In this document: positions 21,304 through 35,383 of the stretch, in pieces
Layout of the letters: each line of letters starts with the position of its first letter
How positions within the stretch are numbered: position 1 is the first letter of the stretch
Assembly: GCA_021399445.1 (NCBI GenBank)
Contig: JAJTUQ010000005.1
Span: 1,674,001 to 1,738,000, forward strand
Direction of reading: 5' to 3'
Length of the DNA: 64,000 nt
Source: Xylogone sp. PMI_703
Lineage: Eukaryota; Ascomycota; Leotiomycetes
Notes under the pieces: model-generated
What the model was told of the DNA's origin: nothing
Seen by the model: only the letters and a program-made list of their open reading frames with translations
Database searches by the model: none
Made by a program: the position numbers and the translations under genes

Positions 21304-24300
21304 TCACCTGAATGACCGCTCAATCCTTACTCTCAAATCATTGGCTTGCTCTTGGTCATCAGGAGATAATCCATTCTGCACCAAGACTTCGAGCATATCA
21401 CTAATTCCCTGTGCATTTTCCTCACTTCCAAATAGCCTGGTATTACTCCGGACGCAATCCTGATACCACTCTTTAATCGTATATAACATGTGCTCCGCTA
21501 TTAACCTTCGGTTTCTACCTGAGAAAGGTGCGACTTCGCCGTAGAATATATTCTGAAGGATGGAGAGAATGGTTTCGTAGTGGAAATGAACATGAATGAA
21601 TAGATCAATGACCCACGTTCGAGGTCCCACGTCTCGCTGAAACTCAATAGCATATTTCTCAATCATCGGGATGAGCATTGCAGCGGAGAAGGTCGTTTCT
21701 GAATAGTTAAGACGGTGAGCCATATCTCTGACCATGGTGATAACTGCTTCGTAAGGAAGCTCGGTCGCATTTGGATCATTAGCCACTTTTGAATGTGTGG
21801 ATTCAAGAATGTTCTGCCAGGTTGAATTAATATCTGCGTCGTTGCGATGATCAGCAGCTTCATAAATGAGTAGACAGATATCGAAGTAGCTTGCTTGGTC
21901 CGCATATTCGTTGTACAGCTATCGAAATTGTTAGTGAATGACAGTCCATCAAAACTTATTCCTATGCTTACATGTGTCAAATCTTGGATCTGGCCATCTA
22001 GAGATCGGACGACCTCAGCCCTCCGATCAGCTGCAATCCTTTCGTCGCCACGCAAACGAGTAAGAAGTTCATCCTGGATGTTTGCGATTTCTAGAAGCTC
22101 TGTAACTTCGTGAAGTAAGACCTGCCGTGCCTGTCTTCCAACTCCAACGCTTTGCGTCGAAGCGTTAGCCTTGGCTCGACTGAGATACTCTATTCGCTTT
22201 ATGAGTGGAATAGGGAAGTCGCTCTTTGCTAGCTGGACTTGAACGGAGGCAGCAGAATAGAAGTCTTCTTGATGAACATAGAATCTCCATAGTAAATCTG
22301 CCTTTTCCATGCTACTAGTTGAGAGCCGCTGCAAGTATAAAACGACATAAGGGGAATCCACGGCAAGAAGTTTATCTGTCCAGCCTTGTGCCAGATACCA
22401 GTCATACAAATCGAACTGGAAGACCTCATCATCAGAGTCATTAACAACATTATGTGCTTCACTACGTCTTGTAGCAGCTAGAGTTGGTCTACCGTCGACG
22501 AACTCTGGGTCATTGGATGTGGATCTATCAACGGCCTGAAGAACCTGGTGAATTAAATCGTAACATCGTTTTCGATACTCATAAATCTCGCTTCGTGGGT
22601 CTCCTTCAGGCTTTCCATCATTAATCCAGGCAAATGCTTTGTTACCTCTGTCCGATTCCTGAGCAACTGAGAGAGCCAGTTGTATAGCACCAGCATAGAA
22701 TTGTAGTTGCGTAAACTTCTCTACTGCCATCTGCAAATTTTCGAATGACAGAGCGGCGGCAACCTGTTTGAACAACCGCAAGCTTTCATTAAGCAGGTTT
22801 CGTCCTAGGTCGCTGTTTGCTCCAGTCTCTGCAACTCTGCTCAGCTGCTCTTGGGCCTTGAAGATGATAACATCGTCAGCGCTGCAGAAGCTACCACATC
22901 TTCGACGCAAAGCCTCCGCAACAGTATCAACATTTGATCCATTGGCAATATTCCGATTCACAATAGCTTTGACCAGTATCTTAGCAAGATCTTTCCCGGA
23001 ATCCGTGGAGAACAAAAGCTCATATGACAAGTCTCGTAGTCGTTGTCTCACGATGTCGTCCAATGTAGTCCAAATCTCATTGACCCGCTCATCAAACAGC
23101 ATCTGCACAAACGAAATACCCTCAATGATGCTCGAGTTCAGTTTCTGAAGGGAATGTAGGGCCTGATGTTCTCCTTGAAGTGCTATTTCTTCTTGCCTGC
23201 TAGCCACTCGTTGAAGACCTTCTGGACCAGCTAGACCTTCAATAAACGACTTATTCTTATCCAAGAACGTAGCAAGTTTCATTAATTCTTCTTGAACAGC
23301 TGCAAGTTTGGAAGCTGAAACAGTTGAGGTAATTGAAACACCCCCAGTTGGGGCTACTCCTTGCGTAATAACGGCAGTCTTCCACAGTGACCGAACGAGC
23401 CTTGCCATGTAGAGAGCCAACCCATCATGTCGCGAAGATGGCCTGACAGTATCAATCGCTTGCAACGAACCTTCGACCACAATATTTTCATTCATGGATG
23501 GCCGTCCTCCGAATTCAACAAACGCTTTTCTTGCTGCCTCCAAAGTCTCCGGGTCACTGATCCGTCCTGTCCTGGCCTCACCGGGGGGGATATCACTGCC
23601 CTGACCACAAGCAACAGCCAAAGCAGTTGCCGTAGTCTCACCTCTACCATAATGCCTGATAAACTTCTTGATCTCGTTCTCCAGGCCATCGTCTCCACCA
23701 GTTCGCAGTGCGGAGGCGAAGATATCAACTAGCCGTCTTCGTCGTACGATATGAATTCCGGTGTTCGTGAGAATTGCAACTTCAGTAGGAGGAAGATCGA
23801 ACTGAACAGCTAGTTCATTGCCGAATCCAAGAGGCTGCTGGGCTGCAGCAAAGGAATCTGTCACAAGGCCAATGGCTTCTGCACGGCTGCCAAGTTCAAG
23901 CCAAACTCCTTGTTCATAGTATTTTGAAGCTTGAACAGTGAGATCTCTAGCTTGGGCGGCTATCCGTCCAGTATCCGGACCAGAGAGGAAGAGCGAATCG
24001 ATTCCGGGATGTGCCTCTTTTGCAACAAAACAGAAAAACAAACCAGGAGGGAACCGAAGGCCCATCCTGGTGTATGCCAGAGATTGTGATGATATCTCAG
24101 TAGAGGTCTCAATTCCTGGATAAAGCTGGCTGGCTGGTCTTGGTTCTAATCGTGGAGGAAACTTGATATGTTGAACTTGCATGCTTTGCGGAGCACCCTG
24201 ACCAGTAAGATAGCCAAATCCCCTAGTGGCACTTAAGAAGAGTCGAACTCCGGTGGACGTGGTGGCCATCAGATGGAGCTTAGAGGCCTCCTTGGCTGAT

Positions 24301-25548
24301 ATGGCATTAATAGATACAATTCGCATAGTGCTACCCAATAATGGGGAAGCAGATATCATATGACTAATATCTCTAAGACACTCGGTTCGGCGTTTTTCGA
24401 TAACTTGTTGTAGAGTTGTTGGGCTGTCCATATAGAAAGTTCGAATAGTTGACTCAGAGGATAAAGTGTAGAGTAGCCTTCTCGTATCATCTACTACCAT
24501 ATCGACAACATGTTCCTGGGTCTTCTTACCCCAAAGAGATACAGGAACAAGAGACGTGTAACCTGGGCTTGTATGATTAAGCTTCCCACACCGGCTTGCA
24601 AACCATTTTTCCTCTTGTTGATAGGTAAGCTCGTAAACATCGTTATCCGTCGCTCCCGTGAAGAAGATTCGTCCTGTTGCACTCGAGCCTTCAATTACTC
24701 TGACATCAGTGCCTCTAATTGAAAGCGACATTCGAGTCTGATATAGCGCCACAGTCATGACTCCAGAACGACTTTCAGAAGCAGCCACACCAAGGAGTAA
24801 GAGCTCAGCTGTAGTTGCGACAACCAATAGATGTGTGATCTCCTTGACAAATACGCCCGCTCGTGGAACAACAAGTCTAACAGCTGTAATATTGTTTGGT
24901 TGTTCCTCGAATCCTATGAGCTCTGGGTTGGGATGGGTATAGTCCCATAGATACAACGCATTGTCAATGGTAACCCAGGCATGATTCAACTCAGCGAAGA
25001 GGCCCATCATAGTCTGCACCTGAGCGCGATTATATTGCTCAAATATCTTGTCGGGGATATCGTACATCTTCGTCCGTTGGAATGGCGCCCACGCGGGCTC
25101 AGTAATTGGCGATGGAAGGTCATAATCGGACGAAATTCCCTCTGCAGAGTAAAAAGATACACTTGTTAGTGGCTTTTCTAACTTGTACCGCAGACGTAAA
25201 GACTGAAAACATACGCTTGACATAGCTGTCTAGGTCTGGAAAACTAGCTTCCTTCTGCAATACCTCATTGATTGTCCTTGCGGCGCGTTGAATTGGCTGT
25301 AATGGTGGAGAAGCAGCCACCTGCCTTGATCCCGGAGTCTGAAGGTGAGGTTGTTGAGCTACACCTACAGCAGTATTCTGCGATGACGAGCTACCACCAA
25401 CACCACCCTGCTGTCCAGTGAACGATTGAGATCGAAAGACAGGCTGCCGTGGAGGAGGAGCACCACCCTGGAATCTCGAAGCAGCAGGCGTCTGTAGATA
25501 TGCGCCCGGCAAGGGCCTTTGTGGAGTCTGTAACGAAGGATACGACAT
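21304..25548 (-). CDS. NUP170: Nup170/Nup155 inner-ring nucleoporin
   Basis: Three exons, complement(21304..21918, 21972..25141, 25215..25548), 1372 aa. Introns are 73 and 53 nt, GT-AG and in phase. The N-terminus (about 1-95) is Gln/Pro/Ser-rich and disordered. After it come the family hallmarks: ASFPDLDSYV, PAWAPFQRTKMYDIPDKIFEQYNRAQ, and LNHAWVTIDNALYLWDY at the start of the beta-propeller. The long C-terminal half is alpha-solenoid (for example LRDLSYELLFSTDSGKDLAKILVKA region). Nup170/Nup155 forms part of the inner ring of the nuclear pore and contacts the membrane. Length matches vertebrate NUP155 (about 1390 aa). Confidence 0.97.
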
Positions 25549-26366
25549 CCTGCCCTCTCTTCTCGCAAAGCTAGGTAAGCTTCGAAAGCTCTAAAACTCC
25601 CCAATTGTTTTCTCTCCGCGCGCGCAACACTTGGAATCTCACGTCGGTTGGTTGCGTAAATTTTCCTTTTCTTCGATGTTCGTCACGAAGCCTTCAAAGT
25701 GCCGACATAAAGGTGAGGTTGCGCCGCGAGCACTGGGGGAAGAGGCTTGCGCAGCAAAGAGCAAATTCGGTGAACAAGGTCAGTTTTGTACACACGAGTG
25801 ATGCACGTCCTCAATCAAGGCGCGTCGGTTGCACCCGCGCCCAGCCACATGAGATCACGTGCATGCTTGAAGCTGGTCTACATTCTCTCACTACTTTCCG
25901 GATGGCTGTGAAAATTTCTTGAGTGGTACTTTGCAAGAAAAATAATGATTTATGATACATGGAACCAAAACACCTTTTACATAAGTAATCCCAGCCTTCA
26001 GCCAGCGCTCCTGATAAGCTAAATAATCCGTGTCGGAGGTCGTGATTTGGCCTTCTGCGTATAGCTTTTAATCATATTTGGGCTTGCATGTTTGGCTTGT
26101 AGGATTTCACTTATTGAGAGAGTTGCCTTCAATAGTACAAAGCTAGGGAGGCCCATCGTAAGTTACTTCTATTCTATCTCCGAACTAAAAGGTCTATACT
26201 TCTATACTCTATACCTTTTTATTTATTTTCCCGTTCAAAAAAAGAAAACCAAAAAAGGAACTTCCTCTACCTGACAACTGGAAGAAAAGATCATAACAGT
26301 TCATCAAGCTCAGCCGAGCCGTATCGTATCGTCATAAATGTAAACAAACTCTATCCGCTATTGTTT
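25549..26366. other. Intergenic between NUP170 and ferric reductase
   Basis: Holds the NUP170 promoter (with a CGCGCG-rich leader near 25615) and the 3' flank of the ferric reductase gene. No gene seen. Confidence 0.5.
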
Positions 26367-28253
26367 TCACCATCCAAATGTCTCTAAGTGTACCTCGACA
26401 GGCACCTCACTTTCTCTAATGGCCTTTCGACCACACTCTCTAACGACATCTAACATACTCACGGGACCACAGGCAGCAATAAGGACACGACCGATTAGTG
26501 CCTCACCCCCTCTTCGTGCATATTCTCTGACCAGTGCCGCAATATCTGGTCGGCCTTGTCGCAAAACTAGATCAGCTGGGATCACTTCAGCAGCAGCCAT
26601 ATTTTTTTCAAGATCAGATCCCGATCGGGAAAGAGCTGGTGAGCTCTTTTCTGTGACAGTAGCATTGGTGCTCGAACTTGAACTCGAAGCACAGCTGGTG
26701 TTGTGTAATATTATACTAACAGAAGGCGAGTTTTTGAGAACCTCAAGGTCACGAGAGAACCAGGTAAGTTGTTCCTCGTGCCGTAAAGCCCAGATGAAGT
26801 CAATCCGGATGCTCTTCCCCTTGGACTCGGCTACCCTTAGAGCTTGAATTGCGGCACCGAACGTGAATGAAGCACCGCCACCACCAGCAACGAGAATCAA
26901 ATGCGAAAAGTCACCGATGTGAGATAACGAGTTGTATGGACCCTGAATAGAAGCTCTGAGGACAACACCGGGATTCTCATTAGCGTGCTTGACAAGGCTT
27001 TTCGTGAAGCCGTCATAAGCTTTGATAACGAGCTCGAGAGGTTCTGCAGATGCCACAGTAAAAGGGTGGGTCTCGAAGGGACGAATAGCAGGAATCCAGA
27101 GGTAAAGATGACTAGTACCTGATCTACATATATGAGCTTTTCGTTTCAATGTGATCTTGACGCCGCCGTGTGGAAGAGGTGTAAGAGTTGCATAATTTCC
27201 GGGAGCATAGAATATAAGTTTAAGTGCACGGAGTATACGGTCGGTAGACCATACAACACCCATGAAAAGGCAGAACCAAACCAACCACATCGAAAGCTTT
27301 GGCCTGTGGAGTCTAATGGCAACGACTAGGACTATGAAAAAGGAGACGTGCGTGATGTAAAATAGTTCGTAGAACCTGCGGCGCATGGCGGCGAAAAGAC
27401 ACATAACAAAGGCACAAGCCGCAGCAACTTCTCCATATATTATATTCCTTGATCGGAAACTATCCATCTTATCGCGGTAGCTGTAAGCAATAAGGTAAAG
27501 AATGACATGAAGAACGATCATCGCCATTGTAGTCCAGCCAGCTAGACGATGCAGAATGTTGAGATATTTATAAGAATAAGATGTCATGAATGATAGGGGT
27601 GTATTTTTCATGGCGAGGAAGACGAGGAGACAGATATTTGATGCACAGATCCTGTGCCAGAGTTAGCATCATAACTAGGGAGGTACGCTTATTTATTGAT
27701 AAACTTACCGGCCCACGCGCTTTCCATAGTCTTCAACTCTAGAACCGAGGGGAATGGTATTGTCTACATTGATATTCCAAAATATAAGAGCGATCTGCAG
27801 GGCAATGAAGACTACAAACACGACAAAGTGGCCAATACTTTCAAATCCAAACGGTACCTTTCGAAGAGAGATACTGCGAGAATATCTTGGAGGAGTCAGT
27901 AATGTCAGAAATAGCTTATAAGTCGATTAAATTAAGAAGTGCTGGTAGAGTTTAATCGTTTACCTTACGATTTTAGTCACTGGTCCTGTTGTTCCGCTGA
28001 CCTGTCGTCTTCGCAGAAAGCATTTGACCCAATGATATAACGTGAAAATGCCTATAATTGTGCAAACAACCGTGGCGTAGCCCATAACAGCCTGCTGGTT
28101 ACGCAAAGTACGGAGGTTTTTGTCAGACGCGGAAGACTTAGGTTTTGGATTTGTACCATGTGAGCCTGGAGCAGCAGCAGCTCTTACTGCCACTGAAGCA
28201 ATAGATGAGGCAATTGCGGTGCCGGAGCTAAAAGTTCGCCCAAAAGAGGCCAT
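26367..28253 (-). CDS. FRE-type ferric/metalloreductase
   Basis: Three exons, complement(26367..27651, 27709..27885, 27964..28253), 583 aa. The exon 2 acceptor could be CAAG (used here, adding RYSRS) or CGCAG 12 nt later; both keep frame. The ferric-reductase membrane domain has two HX13H pairs, H190/H204 and H257/H271, that hold two haems across the membrane. The FAD motif HPFT lies at about 351-354, the NADPH-binding GGGGASF at about 408, and CGP near the C-terminus, which ends ETFGW. The enzyme passes electrons from NADPH to extracellular Fe(III), Cu(II) or haem, at the plasma membrane or in an organelle. Five GATA-type sites lie upstream. Confidence 0.95.
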
Positions 28254-28362
28254 TGTAAGGAGCCTGTAGAGAGAGATCAGGTATACGGGAGTGAAAGTAT
28301 CCTAAAAAAGATCCAAGCGGCACATAAAAGGAACAGAAGCAGTGGAATTGGAAGAAGAACAA

Positions 28363-28371
28363 TTATCTGAT
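28363..28371 (-). promoter_or_regulatory. ATCAGATAA GATA-type site, FRE promoter
   Basis: Reads ATCAGATAA on the minus strand, about 110 nt upstream of the ferric reductase start. It matches ATCWGATAA, the extended site reported for iron-responsive fungal GATA repressors (SreA/Sre1 type). It is paired with an opposite-facing copy at 28390. Confidence 0.6.
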
Positions 28372-28389
28372 CATTGAGATTCAGATTAG

Positions 28390-28398
28390 ATCAGATAA
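28390..28398 (+). promoter_or_regulatory. ATCAGATAA GATA-type site, FRE promoter
   Basis: Opposite orientation to the site at 28363, with 18 nt between them. An inverted pair of this kind suits a two-zinc-finger GATA factor. About 140 nt from the FRE start codon. Confidence 0.6.
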
Positions 28399-29186
28399 GA
28401 TTTGATGGATACTTCTTATAGAGGAGGGGGGGAGGCTTGAGTCGGGAAGGAAACTTCCTTCTAAATGGGGCACACACAAAGTCGCCCCATAAATTTCACA
28501 TTTCCATAAGCATTTTTCTGTACTGTGAATACACCTCTCATAACAGGTTTGTATTGGCTTCGTCCCACTACTCTGTATGGATGAGGCCTGTACAGCGGGC
28601 ATGGTAGTCAGGCTGAAGCGATTGTGGTGTGGAGCATCGGACGTGTAACCGGCGTAGCGTCGAGTGAATCTGGATAGCGACATTCAGGAAGAAGAGATCC
28701 GAGGAAGACAACCTACAAGTGGATATACTCAAAAAGTGGATTGGGTTGGTAAATCCTCTATTACATACCGTTCTTCTCGGCATTAAGCCCTTTGCTGATG
28801 TCACTCAAAACGTTCAGTAATTAATAGAAGGAGCGTCCTCCTGCAGCATTTTTTTGCACGATTGGAATTTGGATAGGAAAACGAGAAAACAACAAATAAA
28901 AGGGAGATATGTGGTGTTATCCAATTAAATAACACGTTATGGACTTGAACGTTACAATGCAAACTGAAGCTATCACTTATCTCTGTACCTCACCGAATGT
29001 GACATTCACGTACTCTCTTGCTAGCAACGTCTCAACAGCAATGGACATGCTGTTCCTCCGACTCCCTGCGGAGGACAGAGTGTATACGACACTAGGTTGG
29101 GCAAATGGTCGCGTCGCGCGGCAGAGCAACAAGAACCCCTCCTTGGGACTAAGCCGGGAGGAGCTTAGGAGGCTGAAGAAGAGCCG

Positions 29187-29195
29187 ATCAGATAA
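29187..29195 (+). promoter_or_regulatory. ATCAGATAA GATA-type site
   Basis: Third copy, 0.94 kb upstream of FRE and within an otherwise unassigned open frame. It lies 45 nt from the next copy. Confidence 0.45.
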
Positions 29196-29240
29196 TGCAT
29201 CCCACAGGGGTTCGCACTGTGCCGATCACGCTATTAGCGG

Positions 29241-29249
29241 ATCAGATAA
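29241..29249 (+). promoter_or_regulatory. ATCAGATAA GATA-type site
   Basis: Fourth copy, same orientation as the copy at 29187. Confidence 0.45.
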
Positions 29250-29571
29250 ACCTTAGCGCCCATTGAATTTTTCTCTTCACATTGGCGCTGCGCAGAGGCC
29301 AAGACCTAAACAACGTTTCACCGATATCTAAGCGTTCCAGGGCACCTATTTCCTAGTCAGTCATGCCGTGCTCTAAATACCCTCAATTAGCCTTGGACTT
29401 CGGAGGACACGATACGATATGTAAGTCTCACTAAGAAGCTTTGGGTTAATAAGCTTGCTTAATTAAGAGTCGCTAACAAGCAAGTCCGGGATCACTCGGC
29501 GTCATGAACAAGGCTTCTCGGATCTTTATTATCTCGCCGGTGCTTGTGGGAAATCCCCAGGATCTGATAAG

Positions 29572-29580
29572 CGGTATCGG
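29572..29580 (+). promoter_or_regulatory. ATCTGATAA GATA-type site
   Basis: Fifth copy (W=T) in the FRE upstream region. Confidence 0.4.
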
Positions 29581-30057
29581 AGACCATGAATGTCACAGGG
29601 CTGATGGTATTCGCGTGCCAGATTACGTGCAGCCAGCCCAGCTCGCGAAGGTGGTGGGTGATACGAAGTAAAATGCCCAGAACAACAACCTATGTTTGCC
29701 TATATGATGCATCTTGAGTCACATCATTGCCAAGTCGGTCTACTGCAATTGTATGACTACCAATTGATCATTTGATCTAAAACGCATATATCCGGTGGAG
29801 CATTTCCCGACGACCCCTTGACCGTTTTGCCCCGGCTCCTTTTACCGCCGAACCATTGAATCCTACTGCACTTAAAAACTCTTGTCTTGCCTTGTCCTGT
29901 TTTTGGCCCACTATAAGTATTCGATCCCGATTCCTATCTTCCCCATAGCGAATAGCCATCATTCCTGACAGCCGAACCATTACGCTAAAAGCTGGCCGAA
30001 TTCCGTTGCTTGCTAGTTACAATAGCCGATGAAAGCTGCCCAATGCAACTGGGCAAT

Positions 30058-31131
30058 CTATTGCTTCTTCGCCTCTCTCTCTGCCTTCCTCAACGCCCTT
30101 TTGCGAATATCCTCATGCATCGTCCTATTCTGCTGCACCACAAGTCTATGTCCAACGCCAATGGTATGCTCCAACCACCACTGCCCAATTGCATGTGCCC
30201 AAAACGGTGTGCTAGTGTATGCGAACATCTGTGCACCGCCTGAGCGTCCAATCTTACCCAGAGTTGCCCGGACAAACTGGCGTGGGTTGGGTATGATAAG
30301 GCTGGTCTTTCGAACTTTGCTCATGGCGGTAGTAACTAAATAGGACAAGCATAACTCAACATCAACACCTGTACCGCGAAGTTCGCCTCCTAAAGCCGTA
30401 GACCAGTGCTGTAGGAACGCTTTGCTGCCTGAGTAAGTTGCCAAGAGGGGTGTGGGTGTCATTCCACCGAAGGAGCCCATGGTCAGAATAAGACCTCGAT
30501 GGCGCTGGACCATGCCAGGTGCTACTATCGATGTGACCTTTAGAGTGCCTATGCAGTTGATAGTAATGATATCCAGCATTTCCTTTTTGGGGGTAAGGAC
30601 GAAAGGCACAGGTATAGAATGGCTCTGCCCCACATTATTGATGAGAATTCCGACATCGAGACCATCCACTAGAGCCTTCAGCTTCGCATAGTCTTCGTCA
30701 CGGTTGGCTGCAAAATCCATGGGTAAGATTTTGATTTGAATTGAAGTCCCAGCATACTTTTGTTCAATCTCTTCCTTTAGTGTCTGCAGCTTGGATTCGG
30801 TTCGTGATACGAGAACAAGGTTGAACCCTTTCTCGGCAAGCTGAATTGCGAATTCCTTTCCGATGCCATCAGAAGCTCCGGTAACAAGTGCCCACGTTCC
30901 CTTACCACCATATTTGCGGAGCTATTCCAAATTAGCCCTTGCCACATTGAGATGTAATCTTTGGAAGTCGGAATCAAATTTTCTTACATTCGTGCCAGGC
31001 AACACAAATAAACTCAACAGCATTCGAACATAGCTAAACACCTTGTGCGAAACGATGAGAAACCCAATTGCTGCGAAGCCCGTAATTATAGGCTTTGGCA
31101 CTGCGGCCAGAAAATTATTAATCAGATCCAT
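30058..31131 (-). CDS. IFA38: Very-long-chain 3-oxoacyl-CoA reductase (IFA38 type)
   Basis: Two exons, complement(30058..30921, 30988..31131), 335 aa; 66-nt intron with GCTAAT branch point, phase 0. An N-terminal membrane helix (about residues 16-40) precedes the SDR fold. Motifs: TGASDGIG (NADPH binding, about 62-69), LINNVG, the catalytic Ser in TMGSFGG and the YSGSK (YxxxK) pair. The enzyme carries out the second step of fatty-acid elongation at the ER, reducing 3-ketoacyl-CoA to the 3-hydroxy form for sphingolipids and very-long-chain lipids. The C-terminus ends EAKKQ, lysine-rich as in ER proteins. It diverges from ERG28. Confidence 0.95.
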
Positions 31132-31839
31132 TCTTCTTCTACGAGTTTTGCGTCTTATGCCTGATTATTGCGGTGTACTGACACCATAACAGCACGGGAA
31201 GCTTTCTGGTAGTTTAAATGAACGGTTGAGCTCATGAAAAGCTCGGCCCAGCCAAAATCAGTTGTCGTGTTCCCAACGGCACGGAACATATCTCGGCCCG
31301 AAGGTGAGCCTGTGCGCATACCCCTTGAGCAGCTGGCAAAGATGGTTTGCTAATAAATTCACTCATCAGCTAAGCTAAATCCACTCAGCATGTCAGCTAA
31401 AGTCAGCGCCTTGCAGAAGAACACAATCTATACATTATCGCATCATAAATCACTGCAAAATCAACTATTCTTGTAAACCACTCATACGTTCATTCTATTG
31501 GGTGAATTTTGTTTTATTAAAACTCCTCTGATAATGCGTAATTAAGAGAAGTTTTTCGGTAGGTACTTGGGGGAACATTGCACGCTAAACTACTTTGTGT
31601 AGTTTGTGCCTGAGGACACAAATAAGTGACCAAGATTGTATGTGTGGATTTAGCTGAGCCGAGGAGTGGATTTACCTCAAACTGGCAAGGATTTGGCGGT
31701 GACCTTTCGAGGGAGATATTGTAACCCCTATAACTCTATTAGAACTCATTACATTTGTATATATATGAAAAATATTACGTCTACATTCGTTTGAGAGGAG
31801 CATCTATAGTATACGGAGTATTTGTCCAATTATTTGACA
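31132..31839. other. Shared divergent promoter, IFA38-type reductase and ERG28
   Basis: 708 nt between the two start codons. No gene inside. A repeated TCGGCCC block occurs at about 31241 and 31293. An AT-rich leader (GTATACGGAGTATTT) lies just upstream of ERG28. Confidence 0.5.
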
Positions 31840-32454
31840 ATGTCATCATTACTGGATATCCTCACCTCTTATCTGCCTCAGCATGATGGCCTCCTTCCCA
31901 AATGGTTACTTTTTGTAAGATATTATCCACCCCTCACGTCGTGCATAATTACACCATACTACTCCAAATACGAACTGTTTATTTTTTCATATCCTATTTA
32001 TACCCATTTGCTCACATTGCATGAATTAAAAGAGCTTTACTAACGAGTCAACCCGTCGAAAAATAAATAGATCGCAGTGACATCTGCCTGCAATTCCATA
32101 CAGTGTTATTTCACTACGCATTTCAACAAACAAATCTACTCTGGATCGGGAGAGTCCCCCAATGGGAAAGCCTACCCACATGGCACAGCTGTGACGAATC
32201 TGTCCTCCAGGACGTTTGGGACATGGACACTGCTTACCTCCGTGGTACGTTTCTATGCGGCCTACAACATCGATAATCCGGCAATGTATCAATTGGCTAT
32301 CTGGACATACGGTGTGGCATGGTTTCACTTCACGACGGAGTGGTTGTACTACAGGACTGCAAATATGGGGAGGGGGCTTTTCTTCCCAGTATTGGTGGCC
32401 AACTGTAGCTTGGTGTGGATGTTTTTACAACGCGATTACTATCTACACCAGTAA
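31840..32454 (+). CDS. ERG28: Erg28, ergosterol biosynthesis scaffold
   Basis: Two exons, 31840..31914 and 32071..32454, 152 aa. The 156-nt intron has a GTAAGA donor, a perfect TACTAACG branch point and TAG acceptor, phase 0. The true ATG is at 31840 (MSSLLDILTSYLPQH). Erg28 tethers the C-4 demethylation enzymes (Erg25, Erg26, Erg27) at the ER. Family hallmarks: FGTWTLLTSVVRFYAAYN, AMYQLAIWTYG and TEWLYY, with four hydrophobic helices. Its position head-to-head with the ER fatty-acid elongation reductase makes co-regulation of two lipid pathways plausible. Confidence 0.95.
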
Positions 32455-32637
32455 ATTCTGGTGATCAGACCGCGTAACGACAATCGCGTGTTCAACAACG
32501 ACAGAATATAGAGCCATCCTAGGTAATGTGGAATAAATAATTTTTTTATTCATAAAATGTTCCCAATCTGAACAGGAGAGTATCATTGCAAACCAGCCTA
32601 TATATTTGCTTCCCTCAAACATTAATGTTTTCCACCC

Positions 32638-34404
<1,767 letters not shown>

Positions 34405-35383
34405 TTTGCAATAACCTTAGCTCTTCCGTGTGTAGCTTGGTGATGTGCTGGAGTGTGTAGGGGCTCGAGATTCACTGAGATACTCTATTTAGAGCTATTT
34501 GCTCCTCGTACATGTATTCCAGATGACTATTTAATATTAGTCTAATTGACCTTCCAGTGGTTGCTAATCACGCTATGTGACTAAATCATATGTGGATGGC
34601 GGGGTCGTGGTGGGGGAATTTATGATCTCGCCCAACAAGTATTGATGGGATAGAAATAACACCGAGAAAGGGGGCCACGTACATTCCAATTGACACGATT
34701 GATGATTGATAAGCTGAAGAAAGGTTGGATCAACTGTAGTATTTGTACTCGAAGAAAATTTGAAGCTATTGAATGTAGGTGGGGTGAGGGTCGAGCTGTT
34801 GCTATGACGTTGCTGCGGGTGGGATGTTTAGCGCTAGATTATGATGCGGACCGGGTCGGGAGTGTGGATGACTGAGCATTGTACATAATTCCATAATACC
34901 CAATGCTCTAGGTAATCAGGTCTACATGGTCTCGAACCTGTCTGTAATGATACTAATGATACCATTGGAGGCAGTAATGGATGGCTAACTGATGATTAAA
35001 GGATGTGTCATGGCTTGTCCATGTTGATGGATTACATCAGTGTCACTCGTAAGGAGACTGTGAATATCTTTTGGTGTACGTGGTATTGCTCTCTATATGG
35101 CTCTGCTACGGTGGGCCAGAGCAGCTGCCCAAGGTCATTCCTTATAAACGCCCCATCAAATCGCTACTTGAAACAGATCTGCTACGTAAAGAAGACTCCG
35201 CCATGCGCAATTTCAGAAACATGGTTTCCAGGTTTTTACCTGGGTCTTAAGCTAGCCAGCTTCCTTTAAGGCTATCTTTAGCTTATAATTTCTTTCTCAT
35301 GTGGTCATATTCGCGCCAATGTGAAACTGTAGGACCAAAGTCATAATCAGAAAACCAGAGGAAAAAGTAAACCATTCGAGAAA
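34405..35383. other. Intergenic, PGI1 promoter
   Basis: About 980 nt; no supported gene. GC-rich GGGGTCGTGGTGGGGG near 34600 could be part of the PGI1 promoter. Confidence 0.45.

Larger units (their letters stand above)
28254..30057. other. 1.8 kb FRE upstream region with two small open frames
   Basis: Apart from the GATA sites, two short frames stand out: 28939-29256 (+, 105 codons) and 29504-29671 (+, 55 codons, begins MNKASRIFIISPVLVG). I recognise neither. They could be remnants of a lost gene or chance frames. The region sits between FRE and the 3-ketoacyl-CoA reductase, both on the minus strand. Confidence 0.4.
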
